This document shows, piece after piece, positions 42,866 through 51,236 of a stretch of DNA of 64,000 nucleotides (positions within the stretch are counted from its first letter, which is position 1; each line of letters starts with the position of its first letter). Both the position numbers and the translations under genes were made by a program. The notes beneath the pieces are model-generated. The model was given only the letters and a program-made list of their open reading frames with translations. It did no database searches and was not told the origin of the DNA. This DNA comes from Brevibacterium sp. RIT 803 (GTDB lineage: Bacteria; Actinomycetota; Actinomycetes; Actinomycetales; Brevibacteriaceae). The stretch is taken from the NCBI RefSeq assembly GCF_016892625.1, contig NZ_JAFEMW010000001.1, positions 248,001-312,000 on the forward strand. The letters are read 5' to 3'.

Positions 42866-44578
42866 TCAGAAGCAGACGGCCCCGGTCGAAGCCGACTGCA
42901 CGAGCTTGGCGTACTTGCCGAGCACACCGGTGAGGCGGTGGTTCTCGGGGATCGTCCAGGTCGTGCGACGCTCGGCGAGGACCGATTCTTCGACATGGAG
43001 TTCGATTGAGCGGGCCGCGATGTCGACGGTGATCTTATCGCCGTCCTCAACGAGCGCGATCGGTCCGCCGTCGACGGCCTCGGGTGCGACGTGGCCGATG
43101 CACAGTCCTGTCGAACCCCCGGAGAACCTGCCATCGGTGATGAGCAGAACGTCCTTACCGATGCCTGCACCCTTGATCGCACCTGTGATGGCGAGCATCT
43201 CGCGCATGCCGGGTCCGCCCTTGGGCCCCTCGTAGCGGATGACGACGACGTCACCCTTCTTCAACTCACCGTTCAGCACGGCATCCATGGCCGGCTTCTC
43301 CTGGTTGAACACACGAGCCGTGCCTTCGAAGACATCGGCATCGAATCCAGCAGACTTCACGACAGCACCCTCGGGAGCCATCGAACCCTTGAGCACGGTG
43401 AGGCCGCCGGTGGCATGGATCGGATTGTTGAGCGCACGCAGGATCTTGCCGTCGGGATCCGGCGGATTGATGCTCTCGAGGTTCTCCGCGACGGTCTTGC
43501 CTGTCACGGTCAGGCAGTCGCCGTTGAGCAGACCCGCGTCGAGCAGGGCCTTCATCACCACGGGCACGCCGCCGATCTTGAACACATCGTTCATCACGTA
43601 CTGGCCGAAGGGCTTGACGTTGCCCAGGTGCGGGACCTTGTCGCCGATGCGGTTGAAGTCATCGAGGTCAAGTTCGACTCCGGCCTCGTGGGCGATGGCC
43701 AGCAGGTGGAGAACGGCGTTGGTTGAGCCGCCGAAGGCCATGACCACGGCGATCGCGTTGTGCAGCGATTCCCTCGTGATGATGTCCTTCGTCGTGATTC
43801 CCTGACGCAGCAGGTTGACGACGGCGTCACCGGATTTGCGCGCGAACATCGTGCGGTCACGGTGGATGGCCGGTGGTGCGGCCGAACCGGGCAGGGACAT
43901 ACCCATGGCCTCCGCGGCCGAGGCCATCGTGTTCGCAGTGTACATGCCTCCACAGGCGCCTTCACCTGGACAGACGGCGCGTTCGATGGCATCGACGTCG
44001 CCTTGGGTGATGGTCCCCGCGCGGCAGGCGCCGACAGCTTCGAAGGCGTCGATGAGGGTGACTTCCTTTTCGCTGCCATCTGACATCTTCGCGGTGCCCG
44101 GCATGATCGAACCGTTGTAGAGGAAGACGCTGGAGAGACCGAGGCGGGCCGATGCCATGAGCATGCCCGGGATCGACTTGTCACAGCCTGCCATGAGGAC
44201 GGATCCGTCGAGACGTTCGGCGCTCATCACCGTCTCAACGGAGTCGGTGATGACCTCGCGTGAGACCAGCGAGTAGTGCATGCCCTCGTGGCCCATGGAG
44301 ATGCCGTCGGAGACGGAGATCGTGCCGAACTCCAGGGGGAATCCACCTGATTCGTGGACGCCTTCCTTGGCAGCCGCACCAAGACGCTGCAGGGACATGT
44401 TGCACGGGGTGATCTCGTTCCACGAGGTCGCGATGGCGATCTGCGGCTTCACCCAGTCGTCATCGCCCATCCCGACTGCCCTGAGCATGCCGCGTGCGGC
44501 AGTGGCTTCGAGTCCGTCGGTGACGTCGCGAGATCGGGGTTTGATGTCCGGGGCGGTGGAGTTCGTATCAATGCTCAT
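42866..44578 (-). CDS. ilvD: Dihydroxy-acid dehydratase
   Basis: 570 residues. Fe-S dehydratase giving the keto-acid precursors of Val and Ile. Cluster ligands in [12 protein letters not shown] near residue 58, [14 protein letters not shown] near 130 and [14 protein letters not shown] near 203; the C-terminal [20 protein letters not shown], then VAPEAVDGG, is diagnostic. Ends normally. Located away from ilvBNC, as in many actinobacteria; monocistronic by its terminator. Confidence 0.95.
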   Translation of the reverse strand: MSIDTNSTAPDIKPRSRDVTDGLEATAARGMLRAVGMGDDDWVKPQIAIATSWNEITPCNMSLQRLGAAAKEGVHESGGFPLEFGTISVSDGISMGHEGMHYSLVSREVITDSVETVMSAERLDGSVLMAGCDKSIPGMLMASARLGLSSVFLYNGSIMPGTAKMSDGSEKEVTLIDAFEAVGACRAGTITQGDVDAIERAVCPGEGACGGMYTANTMASAAEAMGMSLPGSAAPPAIHRDRTMFARKSGDAVVNLLRQGITTKDIITRESLHNAIAVVMAFGGSTNAVLHLLAIAHEAGVELDLDDFNRIGDKVPHLGNVKPFGQYVMNDVFKIGGVPVVMKALLDAGLLNGDCLTVTGKTVAENLESINPPDPDGKILRALNNPIHATGGLTVLKGSMAPEGAVVKSAGFDADVFEGTARVFNQEKPAMDAVLNGELKKGDVVVIRYEGPKGGPGMREMLAITGAIKGAGIGKDVLLITDGRFSGGSTGLCIGHVAPEAVDGGPIALVEDGDKITVDIAARSIELHVEESVLAERRTTWTIPENHRLTGVLGKYAKLVQSASTGAVCF

Positions 44579-44643
44579 GCAGGCACTCTACGCCCGAGTC
44601 CATCATGCATATGCCAAGTTCTCGCATGTTGGAACTTGTTTTG

Positions 44644-44687
44644 AGCAGTTCATCGAGAAGTGATCAGCAGTTCCTCGAGAGCTGCTC
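44644..44687. repeat. 22-bp tandem duplication behind the 2-hydroxyacid dehydrogenase gene
   Basis: agcagttcatcgagaagtgatc (44644) and agcagttcctcgagagctgctc (44666) adjoin and end 3 nt before the stop codon at 44691-44693. Confidence 0.55.
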
Positions 44688-44690
44688 CGA

Positions 44691-45638
44691 TCACTGCGTG
44701 GAGACGAGGTTGAGCGGCGCTTCGCCGTCATTGAGACGACGGACCTGCTCGGCCAGGATCTTGACCACCCGAGGCTCGAACGCCGAGGTGTCGCCTCCCT
44801 CATGAGGTGTGATGAGAGTGTTCGGAGTCCCCCACAGAGGATGGTTGTCCGGCAGCGGTTCGGGATCCATCACGTCGAGGGCGGCATGGAGACGACCTGT
44901 GCTCAGTTCGGCGACCAGCGCGTCGGTGTCGACGACCTTGCCTCGAGCGACGTTGACGATGAGGGCGTTGTCGGGCAGCTGTGCCAGGAAGTCCTTGTCG
45001 ACGAGCTTGTTCGTCGAGTCGGTCAGAGGCGTGATGAGGACGACCACCTCGGTGTGGGGAAGCAGCGTCGGCAGCTCCTCGACGCTGTGGATCTTCCCGC
45101 GATCGTCTTCGCGTGCCCTCGTCGCGACCCGTGTGAGGTCGACTTCGAAGGGTTCGAATCGATCGGCGATCGCCGATCCGATCTCACCGGCGCCGATGAT
45201 CATGACGCGACGGTCCTGCAGCGAACGGTTGCGCTTGTGGTTCCAGATCCTTGCACTCTGCGCGCGCACGGCATCATCGATGCCGCGCAGGCTGGCCAAG
45301 GTCAGAGTCAGCGCGAGCTCGGCAGTTCCGCCGGTGTGCACTCCCGAGGCGGTCGCCACCTGGATGCCGCGCTCGGGCAGGTGCGCGACTGGGTCGTAGC
45401 CGGTGGTCTGGGTGACGACCAGGCTCAGGTTCGGCAGCTCGTCGAGCAGTTCGATGGTCGGTCCCGAATCGAGGTACGGAAGCACGACGACATCGACATC
45501 GTCTCGGCTCAGCTTCGCCGACTTCTCAACATCCGAATAGACGACCAGGTCGACGTTGGCGCGCTGGTGCGCCGGAATCCGGGCGATGACGCGGTTGCGG
45601 AGTTCGGAATCTGGGAAGGCAATGGTCTTGATCGACAT
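44691..45638 (-). CDS. NAD-dependent 2-hydroxyacid dehydrogenase
   Basis: 315 residues from ATG 45638; GTG 45644 two codons earlier is possible. NAD fold VMIIGAGEIGSAIADRF near 145, Arg in LIVNVARGKVVDTDAL near 228, Glu in DVMDPEPLPDNHPLW near 258, His in NTLITPHEGGDTSAF near 280. The His-Glu form (PHEGG) differs from the PHLG of SerA, closer to the phosphonate/glyoxylate-reductase side of the family. Substrate unknown. Downstream of the MarR gene by about 50 nt on the same strand. Confidence 0.82.
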   Translation of the reverse strand: MSIKTIAFPDSELRNRVIARIPAHQRANVDLVVYSDVEKSAKLSRDDVDVVVLPYLDSGPTIELLDELPNLSLVVTQTTGYDPVAHLPERGIQVATASGVHTGGTAELALTLTLASLRGIDDAVRAQSARIWNHKRNRSLQDRRVMIIGAGEIGSAIADRFEPFEVDLTRVATRAREDDRGKIHSVEELPTLLPHTEVVVLITPLTDSTNKLVDKDFLAQLPDNALIVNVARGKVVDTDALVAELSTGRLHAALDVMDPEPLPDNHPLWGTPNTLITPHEGGDTSAFEPRVVKILAEQVRRLNDGEAPLNLVSTQ

Positions 45639-45660
45639 AGACACATTGTCCCACGAACAG

Positions 45661-45703
45661 CCTCACTCGGGCAGGCCCGGACAAGGAGATCCTATTCGGG
45701 CAG
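45661..45703. repeat. Duplication of the marR-type gene's stop region
   Basis: Minus-strand CTGCCCGAATAGG (with stop TAG 45694-45692) recurs as CTGCCCGAGTGAGG at 45674-45661, with a TGA. Confidence 0.55.
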
Positions 45704-46162
45704 CGCCTTGCCGATCCTTGCGAATACTCGCTCGATGACCTCGAGTTCATCATCGTCGACGTGGGAGAGGAACACCTCGTCGATGTTCTCCCGGTGCTGA
45801 CGTCCCGCGCTGAGGAAGGCCTGCGCACCAACCTCGGTGAGGCCGACGTTGTGCGCCCGCTTGTCCTCCGTGCATTCCGTCTTCGTCACCAGACCGGCGT
45901 CTTCCAACACCTTGATCCGGTAGTTGAGCCGTGAGGGTGAGAACACCAGCTTCTTGGCCAGCACACTCATCGTCAGCAGGTGAGTCGGCTCTTCCCACAG
46001 CAGCAGCAGCGTGTTGTAATCGCTGACAGTCAGACCGGCCCTGTCCTTGAGGTTGCCCTCGAGGTTCTGCCGCAGGCGCTGCGAGGTCTCGAAGTACAGC
46101 CGCCACGATCTCTGCGCGAGCGCGTCACGATCGCGGCCGAGCTTGATCTCGACCATCGTCAT
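45692..46162 (-). CDS. MarR family transcriptional regulator
   Basis: 156 residues, ATG 46162 overlapping the reductase stop (ATGA). Winged helix-turn-helix: LTVSDYNTLLLLWEEP, TMSVLAKKLVFSPSRLNYRI (recognition helix), KVLEDAGLVTKTECTEDKRA (wing with the DxR-A motif). It is the third gene of a tight operon with an FMN reductase and an LLM oxidoreductase and probably represses it through the palindrome upstream of the first gene. Confidence 0.88.
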   Translation of the reverse strand: MTMVEIKLGRDRDALAQRSWRLYFETSQRLRQNLEGNLKDRAGLTVSDYNTLLLLWEEPTHLLTMSVLAKKLVFSPSRLNYRIKVLEDAGLVTKTECTEDKRAHNVGLTEVGAQAFLSAGRQHRENIDEVFLSHVDDDELEVIERVFARIGKALPE

Positions 46163-46872
46163 CCCTCGAGAAGCTGGGCGAAGGGGGTGATGAGCTCGGG
46201 ATTGAACTCATCATCGATGCTCGGATGCCGCCGCGCGCCGCGCCGGCCGAACTCGCCGGTCGTCGTGGACGCAGAGTCGGTGTCGGCACCCTTGTCAGCA
46301 GGGCCTGCGCTCGAACCGGCGCCGACGCCGTTCAGGCTCGCTGCCAATCCGATCAGCTCCTCGCTGGCCTGTGCGATCCGGGCGTTGAGGCTGCGGCCGC
46401 CTTCGATGCTGCCCCAATCATCGGTCGCGGCGAAGACCGTCGTCGGCACGACGATGCCCTTGAGGTAGGACAGCATCGGACGCAGCACGTTCTCCCCTGC
46501 CAGTGAGTGCCGCGGTGTGCCGCCGGTCGAGCCGATGAGCACGGGCTTGTTCGCCAGTGCCTTTTCGTCGATGAGCTGCCAGAACAAGGTGTGCAGGCCC
46601 ACCGGTGCGACCTTGTACACAGGTGCGACGGTGACGATCACGTCCGCCTCGGAGACTTGCGCGAAGGCCGCTTCGAGGTTCTCCGAACGGAATCCGGTCA
46701 GGGCCATATCGGTGAGGTCCGAGCTCAGGTTCCGCACGTTGATGTGGTCTGCCTCCGCACTCAGACCCGCAGAGTCTGCCGCCGAGGTGGCCGCCGCGAT
46801 GATCTTGTTCGACAGTTTCAGTGTGGTCGAGTCCTCGCTCAGCGAGGTCGTGATGCTGAGGATGCGCATCAT
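46159..46872 (-). CDS. NAD(P)H-dependent FMN reductase (CE1759-type)
   Basis: 237 residues. Flavodoxin-like fold: MMRILSITTSLSEDSTTLKL (FMN phosphate loop), VTVAPVYKVAPVGLHTLFWQ near 85, PVLIGSTGGTPRHSL near 115. Supplies reduced flavin. It overlaps the LLM monooxygenase gene by 4 nt, so the two form a two-component flavin-dependent monooxygenase. The C-terminal 45 residues after ELIGLAASLNG are Ser/Asp/Gly-rich and probably disordered. Confidence 0.85.
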   Translation of the reverse strand: MMRILSITTSLSEDSTTLKLSNKIIAAATSAADSAGLSAEADHINVRNLSSDLTDMALTGFRSENLEAAFAQVSEADVIVTVAPVYKVAPVGLHTLFWQLIDEKALANKPVLIGSTGGTPRHSLAGENVLRPMLSYLKGIVVPTTVFAATDDWGSIEGGRSLNARIAQASEELIGLAASLNGVGAGSSAGPADKGADTDSASTTTGEFGRRGARRHPSIDDEFNPELITPFAQLLEG

Positions 46873-48047
46873 CGTTCAGCTCCTTGGGTGTCGTTCTTCT
46901 CTGCAGCCTTGGCCTGACGGTCGGCATAGGCGCGCGATCCGGGACCGCCGCCGGGGATGGGATCCCGGCCCTCGCGGTGACGGATGACGAGTGATTCGTG
47001 TGTCGGTGCGTCGGGAACGTCGGCCGGACGGTCCTTCGCGAATTCCTTCCGCAGGACCGGGACGACTTCCTCACCCAGGATGTCGAGCTGTTCCAGCACC
47101 GTCTTCTGCGGCAGGCCCGCGTGGTCGATGAGGAAGAGCTGGCGCTGGTAGTCCCCGGCCCAATCGCGGAAACTCAGTGTGCGTTCGATGACCTGCTGGG
47201 GCGATCCGACGGTCAACGGGGTCTGCGTCGAGAAGTCCTCGAGGCTGGGGCCGTGGCCGTAGACCGGTGCGTTGTCGAAGTAGGGACGGAACTCCTTGAC
47301 GGCGTCCTGCGAGTTCTTGCGCATGAACACCTGACCGCCGAGTCCCACGATCGCCTGGTGCGCAGCTCCGTGGCCGTAGTACTCATAGCGCTGACGGTAG
47401 AGCTGAACCATGCGGGCGGTGTGCGACACCGGCCAGAAGATGTTGTTGTGGAAGTACCCGTCGCCGTAGTAGGCGGCCTGTTCTGCGATTTCGGGACTGC
47501 GGATCGAACCGTGCCACACGAACGGCGGGACATCGTCCAGCGGTGTCGGGGTGACGGTGAACCCGTTGAGAGGAGTACGGAACTTGCCCTCCCAGTCGAT
47601 GTTCTTCTCGCGCCAGAGGCGGTAGAGCAGGTTGTAGTTCTCAACTGCCAACGGAATGCCCGAACGGATGTCCTTGCCGAACCACGGGTAGACGGGCCCG
47701 GTGTTGCCGCGCCCCATGACTAGGCTGATGCGTCCCTCGGAGAGGTGCTGAGCATAGGCATAGTCTTCGGCGATGCGCACCGGGTCGGTCGTCGTGATCA
47801 GGGTGGTGGCCGTTGACAGATGCAGCCTCTTTGTCTGTGCCGCGATGTTCGCAAGCAGGACCGGCGGGTTCGCGGGTGCGACGAACGGCGGGTTGTGGTG
47901 CTGACCGGTGGCGAAGACGTCGAGGCCGACCTCTTCGGCCTTCTTGGCGATCTCGACTGTGTTCTTGATGCGCTGATTCTCAGACACCGTCGTCCCATTG
48001 GTGGGATCGGTGGTGACGTCGCCGATGGTGAAGATTCCGAGTTCCAT
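46869..48047 (-). CDS. LLM class flavin-dependent oxidoreductase (CE1758-type)
   Basis: 392 residues, ATG 48047 with AAGGAG upstream. Bacterial-luciferase-like TIM barrel: MELGIFTIGDVTTDPTNG, ATGQHHNPPFVAPA, STATTLITTTDPVRIAEDYA, LVMGRGNTGPVYPWFG. Uses FMNH2 and O2 from the reductase encoded next. C-terminal 40 residues are basic and low-complexity. Known relatives are inducible oxidoreductases of corynebacteria with unknown substrates; MarR control suggests response to a small lipophilic or phenolic compound. Confidence 0.87.
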   Translation of the reverse strand: MELGIFTIGDVTTDPTNGTTVSENQRIKNTVEIAKKAEEVGLDVFATGQHHNPPFVAPANPPVLLANIAAQTKRLHLSTATTLITTTDPVRIAEDYAYAQHLSEGRISLVMGRGNTGPVYPWFGKDIRSGIPLAVENYNLLYRLWREKNIDWEGKFRTPLNGFTVTPTPLDDVPPFVWHGSIRSPEIAEQAAYYGDGYFHNNIFWPVSHTARMVQLYRQRYEYYGHGAAHQAIVGLGGQVFMRKNSQDAVKEFRPYFDNAPVYGHGPSLEDFSTQTPLTVGSPQQVIERTLSFRDWAGDYQRQLFLIDHAGLPQKTVLEQLDILGEEVVPVLRKEFAKDRPADVPDAPTHESLVIRHREGRDPIPGGGPGSRAYADRQAKAAEKNDTQGAER

Positions 48048-48082
48048 GTCTGCTCCTTCTGCTCGCTGCTCGCGAACTCTCC

Positions 48083-48121
48083 TTGAACTGAATAACTTCA
48101 GTTTTGAAGTAACTAGTTGAA
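48083..48121. promoter_or_regulatory. MarR-type operator in the promoter of the LLM operon
   Basis: A 39-bp imperfect palindrome, ttgaactgaataacttca-gttt-tgaagtaactagttgaa, with a perfect core ACTTCA-N4-TGAAGT (48095-48110) and the nested AACTGA-N5-TCAGTT-type repeat. It lies 36-74 nt before the LLM start. Very AT-rich against its surroundings. MarR proteins bind such sites as dimers. Confidence 0.7.
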
Positions 48122-48270
48122 AGTTTAACAGACACCGCCGGAGAAGTATTCCCGAGCTTCGTCACACAGCAATCACGCGGCACGCTTAGACGCTGTGAGA
48201 CAGCAATCGCCGGGCCCTGGGAGTCGAGATCCCTCAGGGATGCCGACGGGGTGGGCCCGGCGAAGATTGT

Positions 48271-48340
48271 GCTGGCGGGTGAGGCAGAAGACTGTATTGC
48301 TGGGTGAGGCAGAAGACCGTGCTGCTGGGTGAGGCGGTTG
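48271..48340. repeat. Three imperfect copies, about 25-28 bp, in the cysE-LLM spacer
   Basis: gctggcgggtgaggcagaagac (48271), gctgggtgaggcagaagacc (48299) and gctgggtgaggcggttg (48324). The spacer 48048-48422 is otherwise non-coding apart from the operator and the 17-bp array. Confidence 0.6.
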
Positions 48341-48353
48341 AACGGGCCTCCCG

Positions 48354-48438
48354 CTCAGAAATGGTTGGCACTCAGACGCAAATAGCGCTCAGATCTGGGT
48401 GGCACTCAGATCTGGGTGGCACTCAGATCCAGATGGCG
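48354..48438. repeat. Five 17-bp tandem copies at the end of cysE
   Basis: ctcaga occurs at 48354, 48371, 48388, 48405 and 48422, exactly 17 bp apart. The last copy contains the cysE stop TGA (48425-48423 on minus); every copy downstream repeats TCTGAG. Copies 2 and 3 counted from the gene share 16 of 17 bases; the outermost is most diverged. As 17 is not a multiple of 3, the TGAs fall in all three frames. Confidence 0.9.
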
Positions 48439-49103
48439 GGGTCGATGAGTTCGAAGTCGGCGTACGTGGACCGTGCACCATCGGCATCCGTCGTGGCCGC
48501 CTCGGCGCCGGTGGGCTTCTTATAGGGCCTGACCTTTGCCGGGATTCCGACTGCACTCGAGTCGGCGGCGACGTCCTTGACGACGACCGCATTCGCGCCG
48601 ACTGAGGAGTTGTCGCCGACGACGACAGGTCCGAGGATCTTCGCACCGGCTCCCACGAGGACGTGATTGCCGATGGTCGGGTGGCGCTTCGTCTGCTCCA
48701 TCGACGTTCCACCCAGGGTGACCTGGTGGTAGAGCATCACGTCGTCGCCGATCTCAGAGGTCTCGCCGATGACGACTCCGTTGGCGTGGTCGATGAAGAA
48801 GCGTCGCCCGATCTGCGCACCGGGATGGATCTCGACGCCAGTCAGAGTTCGCACAGCCTGGGACATCAGCCTGGCCGGCACCTTGGTGGTGTCGTTCTGC
48901 CATAGTCGGTGCAGCCCGCGGTGCGCCCAGATCGCATGCATGCCTGGGTAGGAGACCAGCGAGACGAAGTCGTTCCTCGCCGCAGGATCGCGCCTGCGAA
49001 CTGTGTCGAGGTCTTCGCGCAGAGCCGCGCGCACTCCGGGTCGGCTCAGTCCGTAGGCGGCTGCGCCGATCGCCCCAGCCGCCAGAGTCCACAGTGCCTT
49101 CAT
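48423..49103 (-). CDS. cysE: Serine O-acetyltransferase
   Basis: 226 residues. Makes O-acetylserine from serine and acetyl-CoA. Compact EpsC-type: helical N-terminus ([31 protein letters not shown]), then left-handed beta-helix hexapeptides ([20 protein letters not shown] with catalytic His, [39 protein letters not shown]). The N-terminus has a short Ala/Gly-rich stretch instead of the usual start. A 32-residue tail after [10 protein letters not shown] is extra and ends IDPAIWI, possibly the CysK-binding end, since CysE inserts a C-terminal Ile into the CysK active site. Confidence 0.9.
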   Translation of the reverse strand: MKALWTLAAGAIGAAAYGLSRPGVRAALREDLDTVRRRDPAARNDFVSLVSYPGMHAIWAHRGLHRLWQNDTTKVPARLMSQAVRTLTGVEIHPGAQIGRRFFIDHANGVVIGETSEIGDDVMLYHQVTLGGTSMEQTKRHPTIGNHVLVGAGAKILGPVVVGDNSSVGANAVVVKDVAADSSAVGIPAKVRPYKKPTGAEAATTDADGARSTYADFELIDPAIWI

Positions 49104-49146
49104 CTCAACAGTCCTTCACGCTCGTGATCGTCAATCCTCAATGCGG

Positions 49147-49178
49147 TGAGGGCGCCAAACATGTGTTTGACGCCCTCA
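49147..49178 (-). terminator. Terminator between cysK and cysE
   Basis: tgagggcgccaaaca and tgtttgacgccctca form a 15-bp stem with one G-U on the minus strand and a tiny loop, 52 nt after the cysK stop and 44 nt before the cysE ATG. No T-run. Confidence 0.7.
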
Positions 49179-49229
49179 TCGGTCAGACCTGCATCTGCCT
49201 CAGGCAGCGCTCGGCCGAAGTCCCTCTGC

Positions 49230-50156
49230 TCAGTCCATGTACTCGGCGAACAGCGGAGTCGACAGGTAGCGCTCGCCGAAGTCGGGCAGAACCACGACGA
49301 TGCGCTTGCCTGCGTTCTCAGGGCGTGCACCCAGCTGCTCTGCGGCGATGAGCGCGGCACCTGACGAGATTCCGACGAGCAGCCCCTCTTCCTTCGCGAC
49401 CTCGCGGGCGCGGGTGAAGGATTCCTCGTTCTCGATGGTGATGACCTCATCGTAGATCTTGGTATTGAGCACGCCGGGGACGAAGTTGGCACCGAGCCCC
49501 TGGATCATGTGCGGGCCGGCGTCTCCTCCGGAGAGCAGCGGGGAGGCTGCAGGCTCGACAGCGACGATCTTGATGTCCGGGATGGCCTCACGCAGTGCGG
49601 CGCCGGCTCCCGTGATGGTTCCGCCGGTGCCGATGCCCGAGACGAAGATATCGACCTTGCCGTCGGTGTCGGCCAGGATCTCCGGACCGGTCGTGGCGCG
49701 GTGGATGTCGGCATTTGCCTGGTTCTCGAACTGGCGGACGAGGACCGCTCCCTCAGCAGCAAGCTCTTCCGCCTTCTCGACGGCGCCCTTCATGCCCTTG
49801 GCCTTCTCAGTGAGGACGAGTTCAGCACCGAAGGCGCGCAGAAGTGCACGGCGTTCCTTCGACATCGACTCCGGCATCGTCAGCAGGACTTTGTATCCGC
49901 GTGAGGTGCCCACCATGGCCAATGCGATGCCGGTGTTGCCGGAGGTCGCTTCAACGATGGTTCCGCCCGACTTGAGTTCACCCGAGGCCTCGGCGGCGTC
50001 GATCATCGCGACACCGATGCGGTCCTTGACCGAGTTCGCGGGATTGTAGGATTCGAGCTTAGCGACGATCTCTGCGCCGGAACGTTCGCTGGCCTTGTTC
50101 ACGCGAATGAGCGGAGTGCGGCCGACCAGTTCGGAAACATTGTTGAAGATGGTCAA
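49230..50156 (-). CDS. cysK: Cysteine synthase (O-acetylserine sulfhydrylase)
   Basis: 308 residues from TTG 50156, with AAAGGA 8 nt upstream; this gives [20 protein letters not shown], the usual CysK start, whereas the open frame to 50378 is unlike the family. PLP Lys in [11 protein letters not shown] near 45, [14 protein letters not shown] near 72 (substrate loop), [13 protein letters not shown] near 180, and [18 protein letters not shown] at the end. Makes cysteine from O-acetylserine and sulfide. Sits directly upstream of cysE; ending of both fits a cysteine synthase complex. Confidence 0.95.
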   Translation of the reverse strand: MTIFNNVSELVGRTPLIRVNKASERSGAEIVAKLESYNPANSVKDRIGVAMIDAAEASGELKSGGTIVEATSGNTGIALAMVGTSRGYKVLLTMPESMSKERRALLRAFGAELVLTEKAKGMKGAVEKAEELAAEGAVLVRQFENQANADIHRATTGPEILADTDGKVDIFVSGIGTGGTITGAGAALREAIPDIKIVAVEPAASPLLSGGDAGPHMIQGLGANFVPGVLNTKIYDEVITIENEESFTRAREVAKEEGLLVGISSGAALIAAEQLGARPENAGKRIVVVLPDFGERYLSTPLFAEYMD

Positions 50157-50628
50157 GACATGTCCTTTCAAGCTTGTTTGTTCGCCCGGTGCTGACGCCT
50201 GTGACGAATCTGTCACGCGACCATCAGCCGAAGGCTTCAGCTGCTGATCTCGTCTCGTGGACCGAGACGGTTCATCACCATCATAACCACTGCTCATTCG
50301 AGGTTGTTCCCACTGCGGTTGCTCAACAATCCATGTTCGCTTCGGGCGAAATATCATGTCATCACGAGTCATCGTCAATGAACAACCTGTTTCTGGTCGC
50401 GGCGAAGAGCGCTTGATCCGAGAGAACCGCTGAACAATCAGGGCTGCTTTTGCCTATCCCGTCTCGCCCTGAGGCTCCGACTTCGGTACTGAGAACCACG
50501 GTTTCGGCACTGCCGGAGGAGTGCGAATCTGAGACGCCGAGACGATCGTGGATCTGCGAGCGCCCGTGCAGAGCGCCGAGCGAAAAGGCAGGCGCAATGC
50601 CGTGGGGAAAGCCGATACGATTGTCCTC
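50157..50628. other. 472-nt divergent cysK-def spacer
   Basis: No credible gene. It holds an inverted repeat GTGAC-N6-GTCAC (50201-50216) about 45 nt upstream of cysK, a plausible operator, and the def promoter, whose boxes I cannot place. The open frames seen here are extensions of cysK and def without family similarity. Confidence 0.5.
50201..50216. promoter_or_regulatory. Inverted repeat GTGAC-gaatct-GTCAC upstream of cysK
   Basis: Perfect 5-bp arms, 6-nt spacer, about 45 nt before the cysK start. Possible operator for sulfur control; no regulator identified. Confidence 0.35.
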
Positions 50629-51201
50629 ATGCCTATTCATCCCATCGTCATCTACGGCGAGCCCGTGCTGCACCAACGTGCGGAGAAGATCACCGACTTC
50701 GACGACGAGCTCGCTACCCTGATCGCCGATATGCATGAGACCCTCGACGCCAGCAATGGTGTCGGCCTGGCCGCTCCGCAGATCGGCGTTGCTAAGCGCA
50801 TCTTCGTCTTCAACGCCGAGGATGACGCGGGAGTCCGCAGACGCGGCACGTTCATCAACCCCCTGCTCATCGCCTCGAAGATCCCCGACACCCGGCCGGA
50901 TCCCGATGAGGAGACCGAAGGGTGCCTCTCGGTGCCCAGTCTCGACTTTCCGCTCAAGCGCGCGGATCGTGTCACGGTCAACGGTGTCGATGAGACCGGC
51001 AAGTCGGTGTCTCTGACCGCTGAAGGTTGGTTCGCCCGCATCATGCAGCACGAATACGATCATCTGCAGGGCACACTCTATGTGGACCGACTCGACAAGC
51101 GCTGGTCGAAGAAGTGGAAGAAGGAGCAGGCCGCCAACGGGTACAACGTTCCCGGCCGTTCATGGACGCCGGGTGTCGATCCCGATCCCTTCGGTCACTG
51201 A
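50629..51201 (+). CDS. def: Peptide deformylase
   Basis: 190 residues, ATG 50629 (MPIHPIVIYGEPVLHQRAEK). Fe/Zn hydrolase removing formyl from nascent N-termini. Motif 1 GVGLAAPQIG near residue 44, motif 2 EGCLSVP near 103 (metal Cys), motif 3 QHEYDHLQG near 141 (metal His pair and Glu). Actinobacterial type I length with a basic C-terminal tail. Its last codons and stop are duplicated just downstream. Confidence 0.95.
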   Translation: MPIHPIVIYGEPVLHQRAEKITDFDDELATLIADMHETLDASNGVGLAAPQIGVAKRIFVFNAEDDAGVRRRGTFINPLLIASKIPDTRPDPDEETEGCLSVPSLDFPLKRADRVTVNGVDETGKSVSLTAEGWFARIMQHEYDHLQGTLYVDRLDKRWSKKWKKEQAANGYNVPGRSWTPGVDPDPFGH

Positions 51202-51223
51202 TCCCGACGTCACTGGCCCCGAC
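51194..51223. repeat. 15-bp tandem duplication of the def stop region
   Basis: gtcactgatcccgac (51194, stop TGA 51199-51201) is followed by gtcactggccccgac (51209) and a partial gtccgc; in the copy TGA has become TGG. Confidence 0.65.
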
Positions 51224-51236
51224 GTCCGCATTCGGT

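Noticed and set aside
42866-44578. ilvD as 6-phosphogluconate dehydratase (edd)
   Set aside because: Sequence carries the DHAD C-terminal signature and actinobacterial IlvD length; no Entner-Doudoroff neighbour.
41760-45638. Additional serA copies
   Set aside because: Both 2-hydroxyacid dehydrogenases lack the ASB and ACT domains, and one has the PHEGG form; they are other family members.
48354-48438. CRISPR-like array at the cysE end
   Set aside because: Units are only 17 bp with no variable spacers and no cas genes; it is a tandem repeat that includes a stop codon.
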